Part shown: piece by piece, positions 14,941-25,749 of the stretch
How positions within the stretch are numbered: position 1 is the first letter of the stretch
Layout of the letters: each line of letters starts with the position of its first letter
Source: Sepiola atlantica
Lineage: Eukaryota; Mollusca; Cephalopoda; Sepiida; Sepiolidae
Reading direction: 5' to 3'
DNA length: 64,000 nucleotides
Assembly (NCBI GenBank): GCA_963556195.1
Contig: OY744547.1
Location: 3,479,942-3,543,941 of the forward strand
Program-made: the position numbers and the translations under genes
The notes under the pieces: model-generated
What the model was told of the DNA's origin: nothing
Database searches by the model: none
Seen by the model: only the letters and a program-made list of their open reading frames with translations

Positions 14941-17461
14941 TATACTTTACAAATGATCAAGTTATATACATTACAAATAATCAAGTTATATACTTTACAA
15001 ATGGTCAAGTCATATACTTTACAAATGGTCAAGTTATATACTTTACAAATGGTCAAGTTATATACTTTACAAATAGTCAAGTTATATACTTTACAAATAG
15101 TCAAGTTATATACTTTACAAATAGTCAAGTTATGTAATTTACAAATGGTCAAGTTATATACTTTACAAATGGTCAAGTTATATACTTTACAAATAGTCAA
15201 GTTATATACATTACAAATAGTCAAGTTATATACTTTACAAATAATCAAGTTATATACTTTACAAATAGTCAAGTTATATACTTTACAAATAATCAAGTTA
15301 TATACTTTACAAATAGTCAAGTTATATACTTTACAAATAGTCAAGTTATATACTTTACAAATAGTCAAGTTATATACTTTACAAATAATCAAGTTATATA
15401 CTTTACAAATGGTCAAGTTATATACTTTACAAATGGTCAAGTTATATACTTTACAAATAGTCAAGTTATATACTTTACAAATGATCAAGTTATATACTTT
15501 ACAAATAGTCAAGTTATATACTTTACAAATAGTCAAGTTATATACTTTACAAATAATCAAGTTATATACTTTACAAATAGTCAAGTTATATACTTTACAA
15601 ATAATCAAGTTATATACTTTACAAATAGTCAACTTATATACTTTACAAATGATCAAGTTATATACTTTACAAATAATCAAGTTATATACTTTACAAATGG
15701 TCAAGTTATATACTTTACAAATAGTCAAGTTATATACTTTACAAATGGTCAAGTTATATACTTTACAAATGGTCAAGTTATATACTTTACAAATAATCAA
15801 GTTATATACTTTACAAATGGTCAAGTTATATACTTTACAAATAGTCAAGTTATATACTTTACAAATGGTCAAGTTATATACTTTACAAATGGTCAAGTTA
15901 TATACTTTACAAATAATCAAGTTATATACTTTACAAATAGTCAAGTTATATACTTTACAAATAGTCAAGTTATATACATTACAAATAGTCAAGTTATATA
16001 CTTTACAAATAATCAAGTTATATACTTTACAAAGAGTCAAGTTATATACTTTACAAATAGTCAAGTTATATACATTACAAATAGTCAAGTTATATACTTT
16101 ACAAATAGTCAAGTTATATACTTTACAAATAGTCAAGTTATATACTTTACAAATAATCAAGTTATATACTTTACAAATGGTCAAGTTATATACTTTACAA
16201 ATGGTCAAGTTATATACTTTACAAATAGTCAAGTTATATACTTTACAAATAATCAAGTTATATACTTTACAAATGGTCAAGTTATATACTTTACAAATGG
16301 TCAAGTTATATACTTTACAAATAGTCAAGTTATATACTTTACAAATGATCAAGTTATATACTTTACAAATAGTCAAGTTATATACTTTACAAATAGTCAA
16401 GTTATATACTTTACAAATAATCAAGTTATATACTTTACAAATAATCAAGTTATATACTTTACAAATGGTCAAGTTATATACTTTACAAATAGTCAAGTTA
16501 TATACTTTACAAATGGTCAAGTTATATACTTTACAAATGGTCAAGTTATATACTTTACAAATGGTCAAGTTATATACTTTACAAATGGTCAAGTTATATA
16601 CTTTACAAATAGTCAAGTTATATACTTTACAAATAGTCAAGTTATATACTTTACAAATAATCAAGTTATATACTTTACAAATAGTCAAGTTATATACTTT
16701 ACAAATAATCAAGTTATATACTTTACAAATAATCAAGTTATATACTTTACAAATAGTCAAGTTATATACTTTACAAATAGTCAAGTTATATACTTTACAA
16801 ATAGTCAAGTTATATACTTTACAAATAGTCAAGTTATATACTTTACAAATAGTCAAGTTATATACTTTACAAATAGTCAAGTTATATACTTTACAAATAG
16901 TCAAGTTATATACTTTACAAATAATCAAGTTATATACTTTACAAATAGTCAAGTTATATACTTTACAAATAGTCAAGTTATATACTTTACAAATAGTCAA
17001 GTTATATACTTTACAAATAGTCAAGTTATATACTTTACAAATAATCAAGTTATATACTTTACAAATAGTCAAGTTATATACTTTACAAATAGTCAAGTTA
17101 TATACTTTACAAATAGTCAAGTTATATACTTTACAAACAGTCAAGTTATATACTTTACAAATAGTCAAGTTATATACTTTACAAATAGTCAAGTTATATA
17201 CTTTACAAATGGTCAAGTTATATACTTTACAAATAGTCAAGTTATATACTTTACAAATAATCAAGTTATATACTTTACAAATAGTCAAGTTATATACTTT
17301 ACAAATAATCAAGTTATATACTTTACAAATAGTCAAGTTATATACTTTACAAATAGTCAAGTTATATACTTTACAAATAGTCAAGTTATATACTTTACAA
17401 ATAGTCAAGTTATATACTTTACAAGTAGTCAAGTTATATACTTTACAAATTACAAATATAA

Positions 17462-17700
17462 TCATCAGGTGTTCAAACAAGCAAAATGATACAATGACTT
17501 TCGTTTCATTATTGAAACTTTCTTTGAACAAATTTTGCTTTAAGCATATTTTCAAATTCTTGCTCCAAATTTTTAAATAAATACTTAACAATAATGAGTA
17601 ATTTATTGGTTTCTTTCCTTCTAGCGATGAACGTGATTCTTTCAAAATCCAAAGATTAAAAGTCTTATTTATTTATTCCATTTGTTTGAACACCTGATGA
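17462..17700. mobile_element. MITE with 19-bp perfect terminal inverted repeats
   Basis: TCATCAGGTGTTCAAACAA at 17462-17480 is the exact reverse complement of 17682-17700. The 239-bp element is flanked by ATATAA at 17456-17461 and again at 17701-17706, a candidate 6-bp target-site duplication. It has no coding capacity: the reading frame running in from the satellite is incidental. It begins only about 12 bp after the last 24-bp unit, so it marks the array boundary. Superfamily is unknown; a non-autonomous DNA transposon is the simplest reading. Confidence 0.75.
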
Positions 17701-17757
17701 ATATAATAAACTTTTAAAGTATCTAACTTTACTTTTTTCATCATTTAAATATTTCCT

Positions 17758-17789
17758 ACACACACAAACACACACATACACACACACAC

Positions 17790-17836
<47 letters not shown>
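17758..17836. repeat. (CA)n-(TA)n compound microsatellite
   Basis: Alternating CA repeats grade into TA repeats. No gene signal is visible. Confidence 0.95.
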
Positions 17837-17840
<4 letters not shown>

Positions 17841-18000
17841 AAAGAAGCTTTGAGTCATTTTAAATAAAAGAAAGAAAAAAAAAGAAGGAAAATGCAGTTT
17901 AAATTCCCAGAGAAACTAACTAAATCCAAGATATTGCAGACTTAACATTCGTTGGAAAATTCATAAATAAAAATAATAATAATAAGTAAATAAAATAAAA

Positions 18001-18059
18001 GGGGGGGGGGGGGTTAAGTATCTAACAGTGAAACAAAAACAGGAGACGTTAACTTAAGC

Positions 18060-18120
<61 letters not shown>
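18001..18120. repeat. Poly-G tract and (TA)n microsatellite
   Basis: Thirteen G residues lie at 18001-18013 and an uninterrupted TA run at about 18061-18119. Both are simple sequence. Confidence 0.95.
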
Positions 18121-18122
<2 letters not shown>

Positions 18123-18706
18123 ATTGAAATTTCTCTTCTGGGCGAATAACTTTTGTGTTGTACATAATATCCCTAATCGGATTTTTCCTTGATTTTTCGG
18201 ATCTGTCAGCACGTTTCCATATTTTTCGGAAGCTTGAGAGCGAGAAATGTGTTCCCGACGGCGTCGATTATCCTTGACACGTTTGACTTGAGCACGAACA
18301 AAGTGGGTTTCTATTTTTCATTCATTTCTCTTCCATCATTGTTTGCCCCCTCCCCCTTCTCTCTATTCGCGTCTATCACGTAAATCTGTTCACTTCCGAC
18401 TTTTCAATCCATAATTCTTCGAAGGTGTATTTACATCATACAATATTTAAACATTAAAAAGGTAAACTTAAAATCATTTAGATTACATAGCGCGTAATAA
18501 TTCAAATATTATTAATAATTTTTGTGGACCCGTTTATGGGTACCAACAATGAAATAAAAGAACAACATGGGCAATGTTCACGTACGAATAGCTCTAAGAG
18601 CAGTTTCTGCGGCGCTGCTACGGTGTCAGGCCACAATCCGTACCCGATAATAAACTTCGTACCTAACAACTTCCGGTATTCTTTAGTTCAATTTTCTGGT
18701 TTTATT
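18121..18706. other. Unassigned non-repetitive stretch
   Basis: No recognisable gene, RNA or transposon. A 64-codon frame at 18189-18383 (+) resembles no family I know. The open frame starting at 18524 owes most of its length to the following minisatellite. Confidence 0.5.
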
Positions 18707-19690
18707 TCTTCTTTATTTACTCTTCTGTATTTACTCTTCTGTATTTACTCTTCTATATTTACTCTTCTTTATTTACTCTTCTATACTTACTCTTCTGTAT
18801 TTACTCTTCTGTATTTACTCTTCTTTATTTACTCTTCTGTATTTACTCTTCTGTATTTACTCTTCTGTATTTACTCTTCTGTATTTACTCTTCTTTATTT
18901 ACTCTTCTATATTTACTCTTCTGTATTTACTCTTCTGTATTTACTCTTCTGTATTTACTCTTCTGTATTTACTCTTCTTTATTTACTCTTCTGTATTTAC
19001 TCTTCTGTATTTACTCTTCTTTATTTACTCTTCTGTATTTACTCTTCTGTATTTACTCTTCTATATTTACTCTTCTGTATTTACTCTTCTGTATTTACTC
19101 TTCTGTATTTACTCTTCTGTATTTACTCTTCTGTATTTACTCTTCTATATTTACTCTTCTTTATTTACTCTTCTGTATTTACTCTTCTGTATTTACTCTT
19201 CTTTATTTACTCTTCTGTATTTACTCTTCTGTATTTACTCTTCTTTATTTACTCTTCTGTATTTACTCTTCTGTATTTACTCTTCTTTATTTACTCTTCT
19301 GTATTTACTCTTCTGTATTTACTCTTCTTTATTTACTCTTCTGTATTTACTCTTCTATATTTACTCTTCTTTATTTACTCTTCTGTATTTACTCTTCTTT
19401 ATTTACTCTTCTGTATTTACTCTTCTATATTTACTCTTCTGTATTTACTCTTCTATATTTACTCTTCTTTATTTACTCTTCTATATTTACTCTTCTATAT
19501 TTACTCTTCTATATTTACTCTTCTATATTTACTCTTCTTTATTTACTCTTCTGTATTTACTCTTCTATATTTACTCTTCTTTATTTACTCTTCTGTATTT
19601 ACTCTTCTGTATTTACTCTTCTGTATTTACTCTTCTTTATTTACTCTACTGTATTTACTCTTCTGTATTTACTCTTCTGTATTTACTCTC
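18707..19690. repeat. 14-bp minisatellite (about 70 units)
   Basis: The unit is TTACTCTTCTGTAT, with G, T or A at the eleventh base (CTG/CTT/CTA). Three units make 42 bp, so one forward frame stays open and gives a false hydrophobic ORF with a 14-residue period rich in Leu, Tyr, Phe and Ser. The array is unbroken for about 980 bp. Confidence 0.97.
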
Positions 19691-19996
19691 TATATATGAT
19701 AATGAATTATATCGTACAAGACGTACTAACCGCAGATGAATGTCGGGTGCGCACTACCTCCTTGGAAGTGTTTCAACAGCTACCTGCAGGAGTTTCTCTG
19801 GCGTCGGGAAGTAAAAATAAATTACTTCAGCCACATGATATATGCGATCCGACAGTACTATGAATATCTGAAAAATTCTTATTTATTTTCCCTCCCCCAA
19901 ATCAAAATTATTTCATTAGCAAAAACATTGCATTTTATTTTCCGAAAGAAAATCAACCTGTGTAAAAAACTAATCTGTGATTATTTATTTTCAATA
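19691..19996. other. Unassigned stretch between two minisatellites
   Basis: AT-rich, non-repetitive sequence. An open frame at 19736-20038 resembles no known protein and runs into the next array. I see nothing functional. Confidence 0.4.
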
Positions 19997-20531
19997 ACAG
20001 TTATTATTTATTTTTGTCAAATAAATTATTTAAAATAAAATTTTAACAGTTATTTTTTATTTTTGTCAAATAAATTATTTAAAATAAAATTTTAACAGTT
20101 ATTTTTTATTTTTGTCAAATAAATTATTTAAAATATAATTTTAACAGTTATTTTTTATTTTTGTCAAATAAATTATTTAAAATAAAATTTTAACAGTTAT
20201 TTTTTATTTTTGTCAAATAAATTATTTAAAATAAAATTTTAACAGTTATTTTTCATTTTTGTCAAATAAATTATTTAAAATAAAATTTTAACAGTTATTT
20301 TTTATTTTTGTCAAATAAATTATTTAAAATAAAATTTTAACAGTTATTTTTTATTTTTGTCAAATTAATTATTTAAAATAAAATTTTAACAGTTATTTTT
20401 TATTTTTGTCAAATAAATTATTTAAAATAAAATTTTAACAGTTATTTTTTATTTTTGTCAAATAAATTATTTAAAATAAAATTTTAACAGTTATTTTTTA
20501 TTTTTGTCAAATAAATTATTTAAAATAAAAT
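19997..20531. repeat. 49-bp AT-rich tandem repeat (about 11 units)
   Basis: ACAGTTATT recurs at 19997, 20046, 20095 and so on to 20487, a strict 49-bp period. Units contain TTTTTGTCAAATAAATTATT and end in AAAATTTTA. Copies are nearly identical, implying recent expansion. Confidence 0.95.
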
Positions 20532-20838
20532 TCAGTACAAAACTTACATTATATTTTCGTAGAAAAAATAACACCTATTCGACTAACCAAAACAGGAAGT
20601 TTTTATTATCGGAACCAATTTCGAACGGACACCGTTTCCGGTTGGAAACAACTTTCCTTAGAGTTACTCGTACTTGGACTTTGCCAACAACAGGTTTAGA
20701 GATAACAATAATGAATTGTATTGAACAGAGAAATTATACACAAGTCAGTGTTGACAGTGCTAGTGCCTAAATGTACTACAAATGTTCTCCCGTTGCTACC
20801 ATTTAGTTATTACTAAAGGGTAGGTAGGGTCACCCACA
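20532..20838. other. Unassigned stretch
   Basis: The 88-codon frame at 20504-20770 (+) begins inside the 49-bp repeat and resembles no known family. I cannot support a gene. Confidence 0.4.
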
Positions 20839-21935
20839 ACAATAATAATAATGAAAATAATAATGAAAATAATAATGAAAATAATAACGAAAATAATAAC
20901 GAAAATAATAATGAAAATAATAATGAAAATAATAATGAAAATAATAACGAAAATAATAACGAAAATAATAATGAAAATAATAATGAAAATAATAATGAAA
21001 ATAATAACGAAAATAATAATGAAAATAATAACGAAAATAATAATGAAAATAATAATGAAAATAATAATGAAAATAATAACGAAAATAATAACGAAAATAA
21101 TAATGAAAATAATAATGAAAATAATAACGAAAATAATAACGAAAATAATAATGAAAATAATAATGAAAATAATAATGAAAATAATAACGAAAATAATAAC
21201 GAAAATAATAACGAAAATAATAATGAAAATAATAATGAAAATAATAACGAAAATAATAACGAAAATAATAATGAAAATAATAATGAAAATAATAATGAAA
21301 ATAATAACGAAAATAATAACGAAAATAATAATGAAAATAATAATGAAAATAATAATGAAAATAATAACGAAAATAATAATGAAAATAATAACGAAAATAA
21401 TAATGAAAATAATAATGAAAATAATAATGAAAATAATAACGAAAATAATAACGAAAATAATAATGAAAATAATAATGAAAATAATAATGAAAATAATAAC
21501 GAAAATAATAACGAAAATAATAATGAAAATAATAATGAAAATAATAATGAAAATAATAATGAAAATAATAACGAAAATAATAACGAAAATAATAACGAAA
21601 ATAATAATGAAAATAATAATGAAAATAATAACGAAAATAATAACGAAAATAATAATGAAAATAATAATGAAAATAATAATGAAAATAATAACGAAAATAA
21701 TAACGAAAATAATAATGAAAATAATAATGAAAATAATAACGAAAATAATAACGAAAATAATTATTAAAATAATAATGAAAATAATAATGAAAATAATAAC
21801 GAAAATAATAACGAAAATAATAATGAAAATAATAATGAAAATAATAATGAAAATAATAACGAAAATAATAACGAAAATAATAATGAAAATAATAATGAAA
21901 ATAATAATGAAAATAATAATGAAATCAATAATAAT
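20839..21935. repeat. 12-bp minisatellite with binary T/C variation and 60-bp higher-order pattern
   Basis: About 91 units of ATAATAATGAAA or ATAATAACGAAA. Only the eighth base varies, T or C. The order of the two forms is patterned: a five-unit (60-bp) block of two C units then three T units is repeated many times (for example starting at 20941, 21121, 21241 and 21301), with six-unit variants. The repeat keeps one forward frame open (Met/Thr-Lys-Ile-Ile repeats), which is not a gene. Confidence 0.96.
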
Positions 21936-22224
21936 GAAATCCTAACGAAAATCTTCGAATGCAGAAACCAACTCTAAATAATCTCCAAACCAGCCAGATG
22001 GAAATTGCAATAGAAGTAAAACAAAAAGATAGAAAGAACACCACACGAACCCGAGGGAACTGAAACTGCAATAAATCTTATAAACTGTTGCCCTCATCTC
22101 CAAACGCATCCGCCTCGACTGATACTACACAACATAGTCGTGAAGGGTCAAGGAGGATGGAAAGCCCGAGAAAGGAGAGTACTAACCAGACCTCCACTGG
22201 AAGGTTGCAGGGAGTACTGGGACC

Positions 22225-22390
22225 TTGGGGAGGCTTATTGTTTGTTAAAACCAATGGTCGTTGCCAGCGAGAAATCAATGGTAAAATGCTGTTGCAATAA
22301 CGCAAAGTCATTTGCAAAGGTTATCGAAAGAGGTGGAGAGTAGAAGAAATATAGGGAGACTTGGTGTCACCCAGACTCCAGGGAACACCA
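22225..22390 (+). repeat. Interspersed repeat, family shared with 46560-46640 (-) and 62205-62300 (+)
   Basis: AGAAATCAATGGTAAAATGC and GTTGCAATAACGCAAAG near 22268-22310 match the reverse complement of 46570-46645. The later part, GACTCCAGGGAACACCACCG at about 22373, matches 62231-62252. The 3' side runs directly into purine-rich simple sequence here and microsatellites at 62.3 kb. It looks like a retroposon end of unknown class. Confidence 0.55.
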
Positions 22391-22403
22391 CCGATTATTA
22401 TCA

Positions 22404-22507
22404 GTGAGTAAGAAAGAGAGAGAGGGAGATAGAGAGAGAGAAAGAGAGAGAGAGATAGAAAGAGAGAGATAGAAAGAGAGAGAGAAGGCGAGAGAGAGAG
22501 AAAGAGA

Positions 22508-22539
<32 letters not shown>

Positions 22540-22564
22540 AAGAAAGAAACAAAGAGAAATAGAG

Positions 22565-22639
<75 letters not shown>

Positions 22640-22815
22640 AAGAGAGAGAAATAGAGAGAGAAATAGAGAGAGAAATAAAGAGAGAGAGAGAAAAAGAGAG
22701 AGAGAGAAAGAAAAAGAGAGAGAGAAAGAGAGAGAAAAAGATAGAGAGAGAAAGAGAGAAAGAAACAAAGAGAAAGATAGAGAGAAAGAAAGAAAAAGAG
22801 AGAGAGAGTAAGTAA
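22404..22815. repeat. Purine-only (GA/GAAA)n tract
   Basis: About 410 bp of almost pure purine on the + strand (GAGAGA with AAAG and ATAG interruptions). The reverse-strand Ser/Leu/Phe frame here (22367-22828) is a by-product. Polypurine runs of this length can form triplex structures. Confidence 0.95.
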
Positions 22816-22849
22816 AAAAAGTCAACATTTTTTTTTCACATTATGCATG

Positions 22850-23225
22850 CACATAAAAAAGAAAGAAAAAAAGAAAAAAAGAAAAAAGAAAAAGAAAACT
22901 TGTTGCATTGTTTTTTTTATTTGCCCGGGACAGCCACCTTCTTGTATCGGCTATTATTTATTTTGTCGAGTGAGAAAATAATCGTTGACTTTTGAAACTA
23001 GACACAAAAAATGTAAGTTCTTAAAAAGTTTACAAGGAACACACACGCACATACACGAGTGATAAAGTAGAAAGACACACATTAACACACATTAGAATGA
23101 ATTTTTCCCCCATTTTTGAGCGAAATAACATTTTAAAATAGAAAAACAAAAGTTTAACACTTACATGAACACACACGAACACACGCAAACACACACGAAC
23201 ACACGCGACAACGTTTTTTTGTTTT
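22850..23225. repeat. A-rich and CA-type low-complexity segments
   Basis: An A-rich AAAG stretch at about 22855-22910, scattered CA repeats at 23040-23090, and CACACGAACA-type repeats at 23168-23210. No gene is visible between them. Confidence 0.75.
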
Positions 23226-23427
23226 TTTTTCTACTGCAGACGATTCTTTTTGTTTGTTTTTTTTCTCGGTCTGACGAATATTTTTTGTGTTGTACGCGAT
23301 TATTTTTTCTACCTTTCGAGTGTAAATTTGAGAAAAAAGTGCAATAAAACAATAAGAACCGAGAAATGAATGACTTATTTGTGATCAGAGTGTGTTATGT
23401 TTTTCTTGCCGTTTTCCCTTGTAGGGA

Positions 23428-23448
23428 GAGAGAGCGAGTGAGCGAGTG

Positions 23449-23486
<38 letters not shown>
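23428..23486. repeat. (GA)n microsatellite
   Basis: GAGCGAGT repeats followed by an uninterrupted GA run. Confidence 0.95.
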
Positions 23487-23488
<2 letters not shown>

Positions 23489-23733
23489 TTGACAAATAAA
23501 ACAAAGGCTTCAGAATGATATAAAAAAAACCTGAATAAAAACAAACATTGTGTTCGATTAGATTAACTCGTGTCAACAAATTAATAAAATAAAATGAGAG
23601 AATTCTGAATCGTTAGGTCTGTAGCAGTTACCTCCTTCTTTCAAACATAACTACACCGGTTGGCCGTTAGGTGTCGCTTTTTCACCGACAGGTGGCGCTG
23701 AAAAGCGAAACCAGATTTATCTGCCCTTCGGAT

Positions 23734-23740
23734 TATAAAA
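23734..23740 (+). promoter_or_regulatory. TATA box of the putative LTR
   Basis: TATAAAA in GGATTATAAAAACCGG. Position within the LTR fits a U3 promoter. Confidence 0.45.
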
Positions 23741-24048
23741 ACCGGTGCAAACGGAAAATCACCCTCTTCTCTTTTCAATTGGCCTCGGCAGAACGACGCT
23801 GACACTAGCGCTCCGTCTAACTCTCTTTTCTCTTCAACTGGCCTCGGCATAACAACTACCAACACACGTTTCCTCCGTCAACACGTGTTTCAAACAACGG
23901 TAAGAGTTCTCAACTCATTTTCTTTGTGTACGGCTTTCAAAGACTTTTCCCACGCCGGACTCATTTTCTTCACATACGTATCTCAAGAACTGTTTCTTAT
24001 CGACATACATACACCACACACCTCATCATTCCACGTACACACACGTTC

Positions 24049-24054
24049 AATAAA
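24049..24054 (+). promoter_or_regulatory. Polyadenylation signal of the putative LTR
   Basis: AATAAA in GTTCAATAAACCTTATTTGA, about 310 bp after the TATA box, as expected near an R/U5 border. Confidence 0.45.
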
Positions 24055-24263
24055 CCTTATTTGAACTACCCCCTTTTGTTTATTAATTATTACCCTGTCT
24101 TTGCATGCAACATTGCTTGATTTAACGAACACGCTTATAGTCGCGGAACACGACCGGCGATTCTAACAGGTCTGAAGAAATGAGACCTGTTTTCGTTGGT
24201 GCAGGAGGGCAACCTCTTATTTCTGCGATAGTTAGACCATCGTGGAAAGAGTTAATGTGAGAA

Positions 24264-24661
24264 TAATTGGAGCTCCTTGGAAAAATGATAGTGAAAAGGC
24301 ACGTGACGTCGGCTCCGGTTCAATTGGAGCCCCTTGGAAGAAGAATAGTGAAAAGGCATGTGACGTCGGCTCCGGTTCAATTGGAGCCCCTTGGAAGAAG
24401 AATAGTGAAAAGGCATGTGACGTCGGCTCCGGTTCAATTGGAGCCCCTTGGAAGAAGAATAGTGAAAAGACATGTGACGTCGGCTCCGGTTCAATTGGAG
24501 CCCCTTAGAAGCAGAATAGTGAAAAGACATGTGACGTCGGCTCCGGTTCAATTGGAGCCCCTTAGAAGCAGAATAGTGAAAAGGCATGTGACGTCGGCTC
24601 CAGTTTAATGGGAGCCGCTTAGAAGAAGGATAATGAAAAAGACATGGCAGCCGGGCCCGGG
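24264..24661. repeat. 57-bp tandem repeat (7 units) with CRE-like sites and a hairpin in each unit
   Basis: Units of 57 bp begin AATTGGAGCCCCTTGG. Six carry TGACGTCG, close to the CREB/ATF site TGACGTCA. Across each unit junction GGCTCC and GGAGCC flank a 9-base loop (GGTTCAATT), forming a 6-bp hairpin. The first and last units are degenerate, and the seventh has lost the CRE-like site. Open frames here, a 19-residue period on the + strand and one on the - strand, follow from 57 being divisible by 3. Confidence 0.93.
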
Positions 24662-24668
24662 TATAAAT
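24662..24668 (+). promoter_or_regulatory. TATA-like element directly after the CRE-like array
   Basis: TATAAAT in CCCGGGTATAAATTGAACG immediately follows the last 57-bp unit. A CRE array plus TATA arrangement would suit a promoter firing rightward, but no gene is recognised downstream, so this is speculative. Confidence 0.25.
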
Positions 24669-24669
24669 T

Positions 24670-25745
24670 GAACGAACCATTTGGCTGGAGAGTTAGAGGG
24701 TCGTTTCTGGAGTTTATATTAAAAAGGTGAAGAATGCTGAAACATCGGGTTCATATGAGAATATGTTGTAGAGATATCTTACGGAAAATCAGATGGCTGA
24801 CCGAATTAAAAATATATTTAATGTTAAGTAGATGCTTCTGTTTTTGCCATTTTTTTTTAGATATATAATGGGACGGGTGTTAAAATAGGATGGACGTGGA
24901 AAATACCTTCCATGAAGATATTTGGAGAAAACGGAAAAGGGAGGGGTATTAGATAGAGAATGAGTGTTTTAATGGGAGGGTTTAGGTGGCACCCTACAGA
25001 AAGAACCAAAGAGCGGAAGTCAAAGAAAACCACCTGATTTCCGGCCGGGGGTGGAGTCTAGGTCCCTTTCTAGCTGACAACTGAAGCAAGCGGAACGAAC
25101 TTCGCCGGTCTTAAGAAACCCTCTCAGGGCGGGGTGTGTGTGGTCGGGGAGTGGAATGAGACACGTAATATATCTGTCTCTTTCTGACACACGTATATGA
25201 CGAAGTTTTTAGTTCCTGTTTTTCTTTATAAGCCTTTATAAACCAAATACCGTTCGTTATTTAGGTTGAAAATGTATAGTAGGTCACATAGAAAAAGAAT
25301 AGCATAAAAAATGAAATACAAACGGTGTTTTCTTACAAAACGATACTCCCGTAAACAAAAGTTCACGGTGGCGTGAGAGGCTGTGAGAGTAGATGTTAGC
25401 GTGAGAGTGAAATTACCTTCGATCTGCTGTTATAATGTCGGTGTTCGGAGAAGTTTCTAAGCCGGGAATAATGTAAGAACATTTGAAAGAGAGCGAAACA
25501 AACACACATTATCTGGAAACCCGCATCAGTAATTGGCCTGAATGGTTGGCAGCATGGATTAACGTATGAAAGTTTTCGTTCGAAGGCTATAATGGTTAAT
25601 AAAATAGAGGGACATTTGATTTGACTTTATTATATAGATTACGGTATGGCAAAAGCGGACTGGACTATTCATACGTTAAATGTACGCGCGAATTATTTAA
25701 AACAGGCCGCGCGTGCGTGCCCCCCTCTGTATGTGACTCGATGTG
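24670..25745. other. Unassigned non-repetitive stretch
   Basis: About 1 kb with no open frame resembling a known protein and no clear repeat, containing GC-richer patches around 25020-25150. It could hold unrecognised exons or old repeats. Confidence 0.4.
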
Positions 25746-25749
25746 GCGA

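Larger units (their letters stand above)
1..17450. repeat. Giant 24-bp tandem satellite array (about 727 units, left end outside window)
   Basis: Units of exactly 24 bp run from base 1 to about 17450. Most variation falls at a few unit positions: 4 and 5 (A/G), 10 (G, or C in one domain), 15 (A/T), 19 (T/A) and 22 (A/T). By eye the phase is constant from 1 to about 3812. It shifts by one base at about 3815 (a single-base deletion), then stays constant to the end, about 568 units. Three of six frames are free of stops (two forward, one reverse), which yields long open frames such as 6042-15137 (+), 6049-11316 (+), 2-3817 (+) and 3798-12656 (-). These are by-products of a stop-free unit whose length is a multiple of three. 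Substitutions are mostly non-synonymous in either forward frame, there is no non-repetitive coding end, and both strands are open. I call it satellite DNA, not a gene. The array continues left of the window. Confidence 0.97.
23620..24168 (+). mobile_element. Probable solo LTR of an LTR retrotransposon
   Basis: The 549-bp segment starts TGTAGCAG and ends TTCTAACA (TG...CA, as in LTRs). It is flanked by GGTC at 23616-23619 and 24169-24172, a possible 4-bp target duplication. It holds TATAAAA at 23734-23740 and AATAAA at 24049-24054 in the expected U3-R-U5 order. Two related segments containing GGCCTCGGCA lie at about 23782 and 23841. I see no second LTR and no gag-pol nearby, so a solo LTR is likelier than a full element. 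Boundaries rest on short motifs only; a host promoter remains possible. Confidence 0.5.

Noticed and set aside
6042..15137. A 3,031-codon open frame as a giant repeat protein
   Set aside because: It is wholly made of the 24-bp satellite, is matched by similar open frames in another forward frame and on the reverse strand, and lacks any unique start or end sequence.
18524..19699. 391-codon hydrophobic multi-pass membrane protein
   Set aside because: Translation of the 14-bp minisatellite; three units happen to keep one frame.
24242..24508. Secreted or repeat protein with IGAPWKKNSEKACDVGSGS units
   Set aside because: The frame is a product of the 57-bp repeat; other frames on both strands are open too, and stops interrupt later units.
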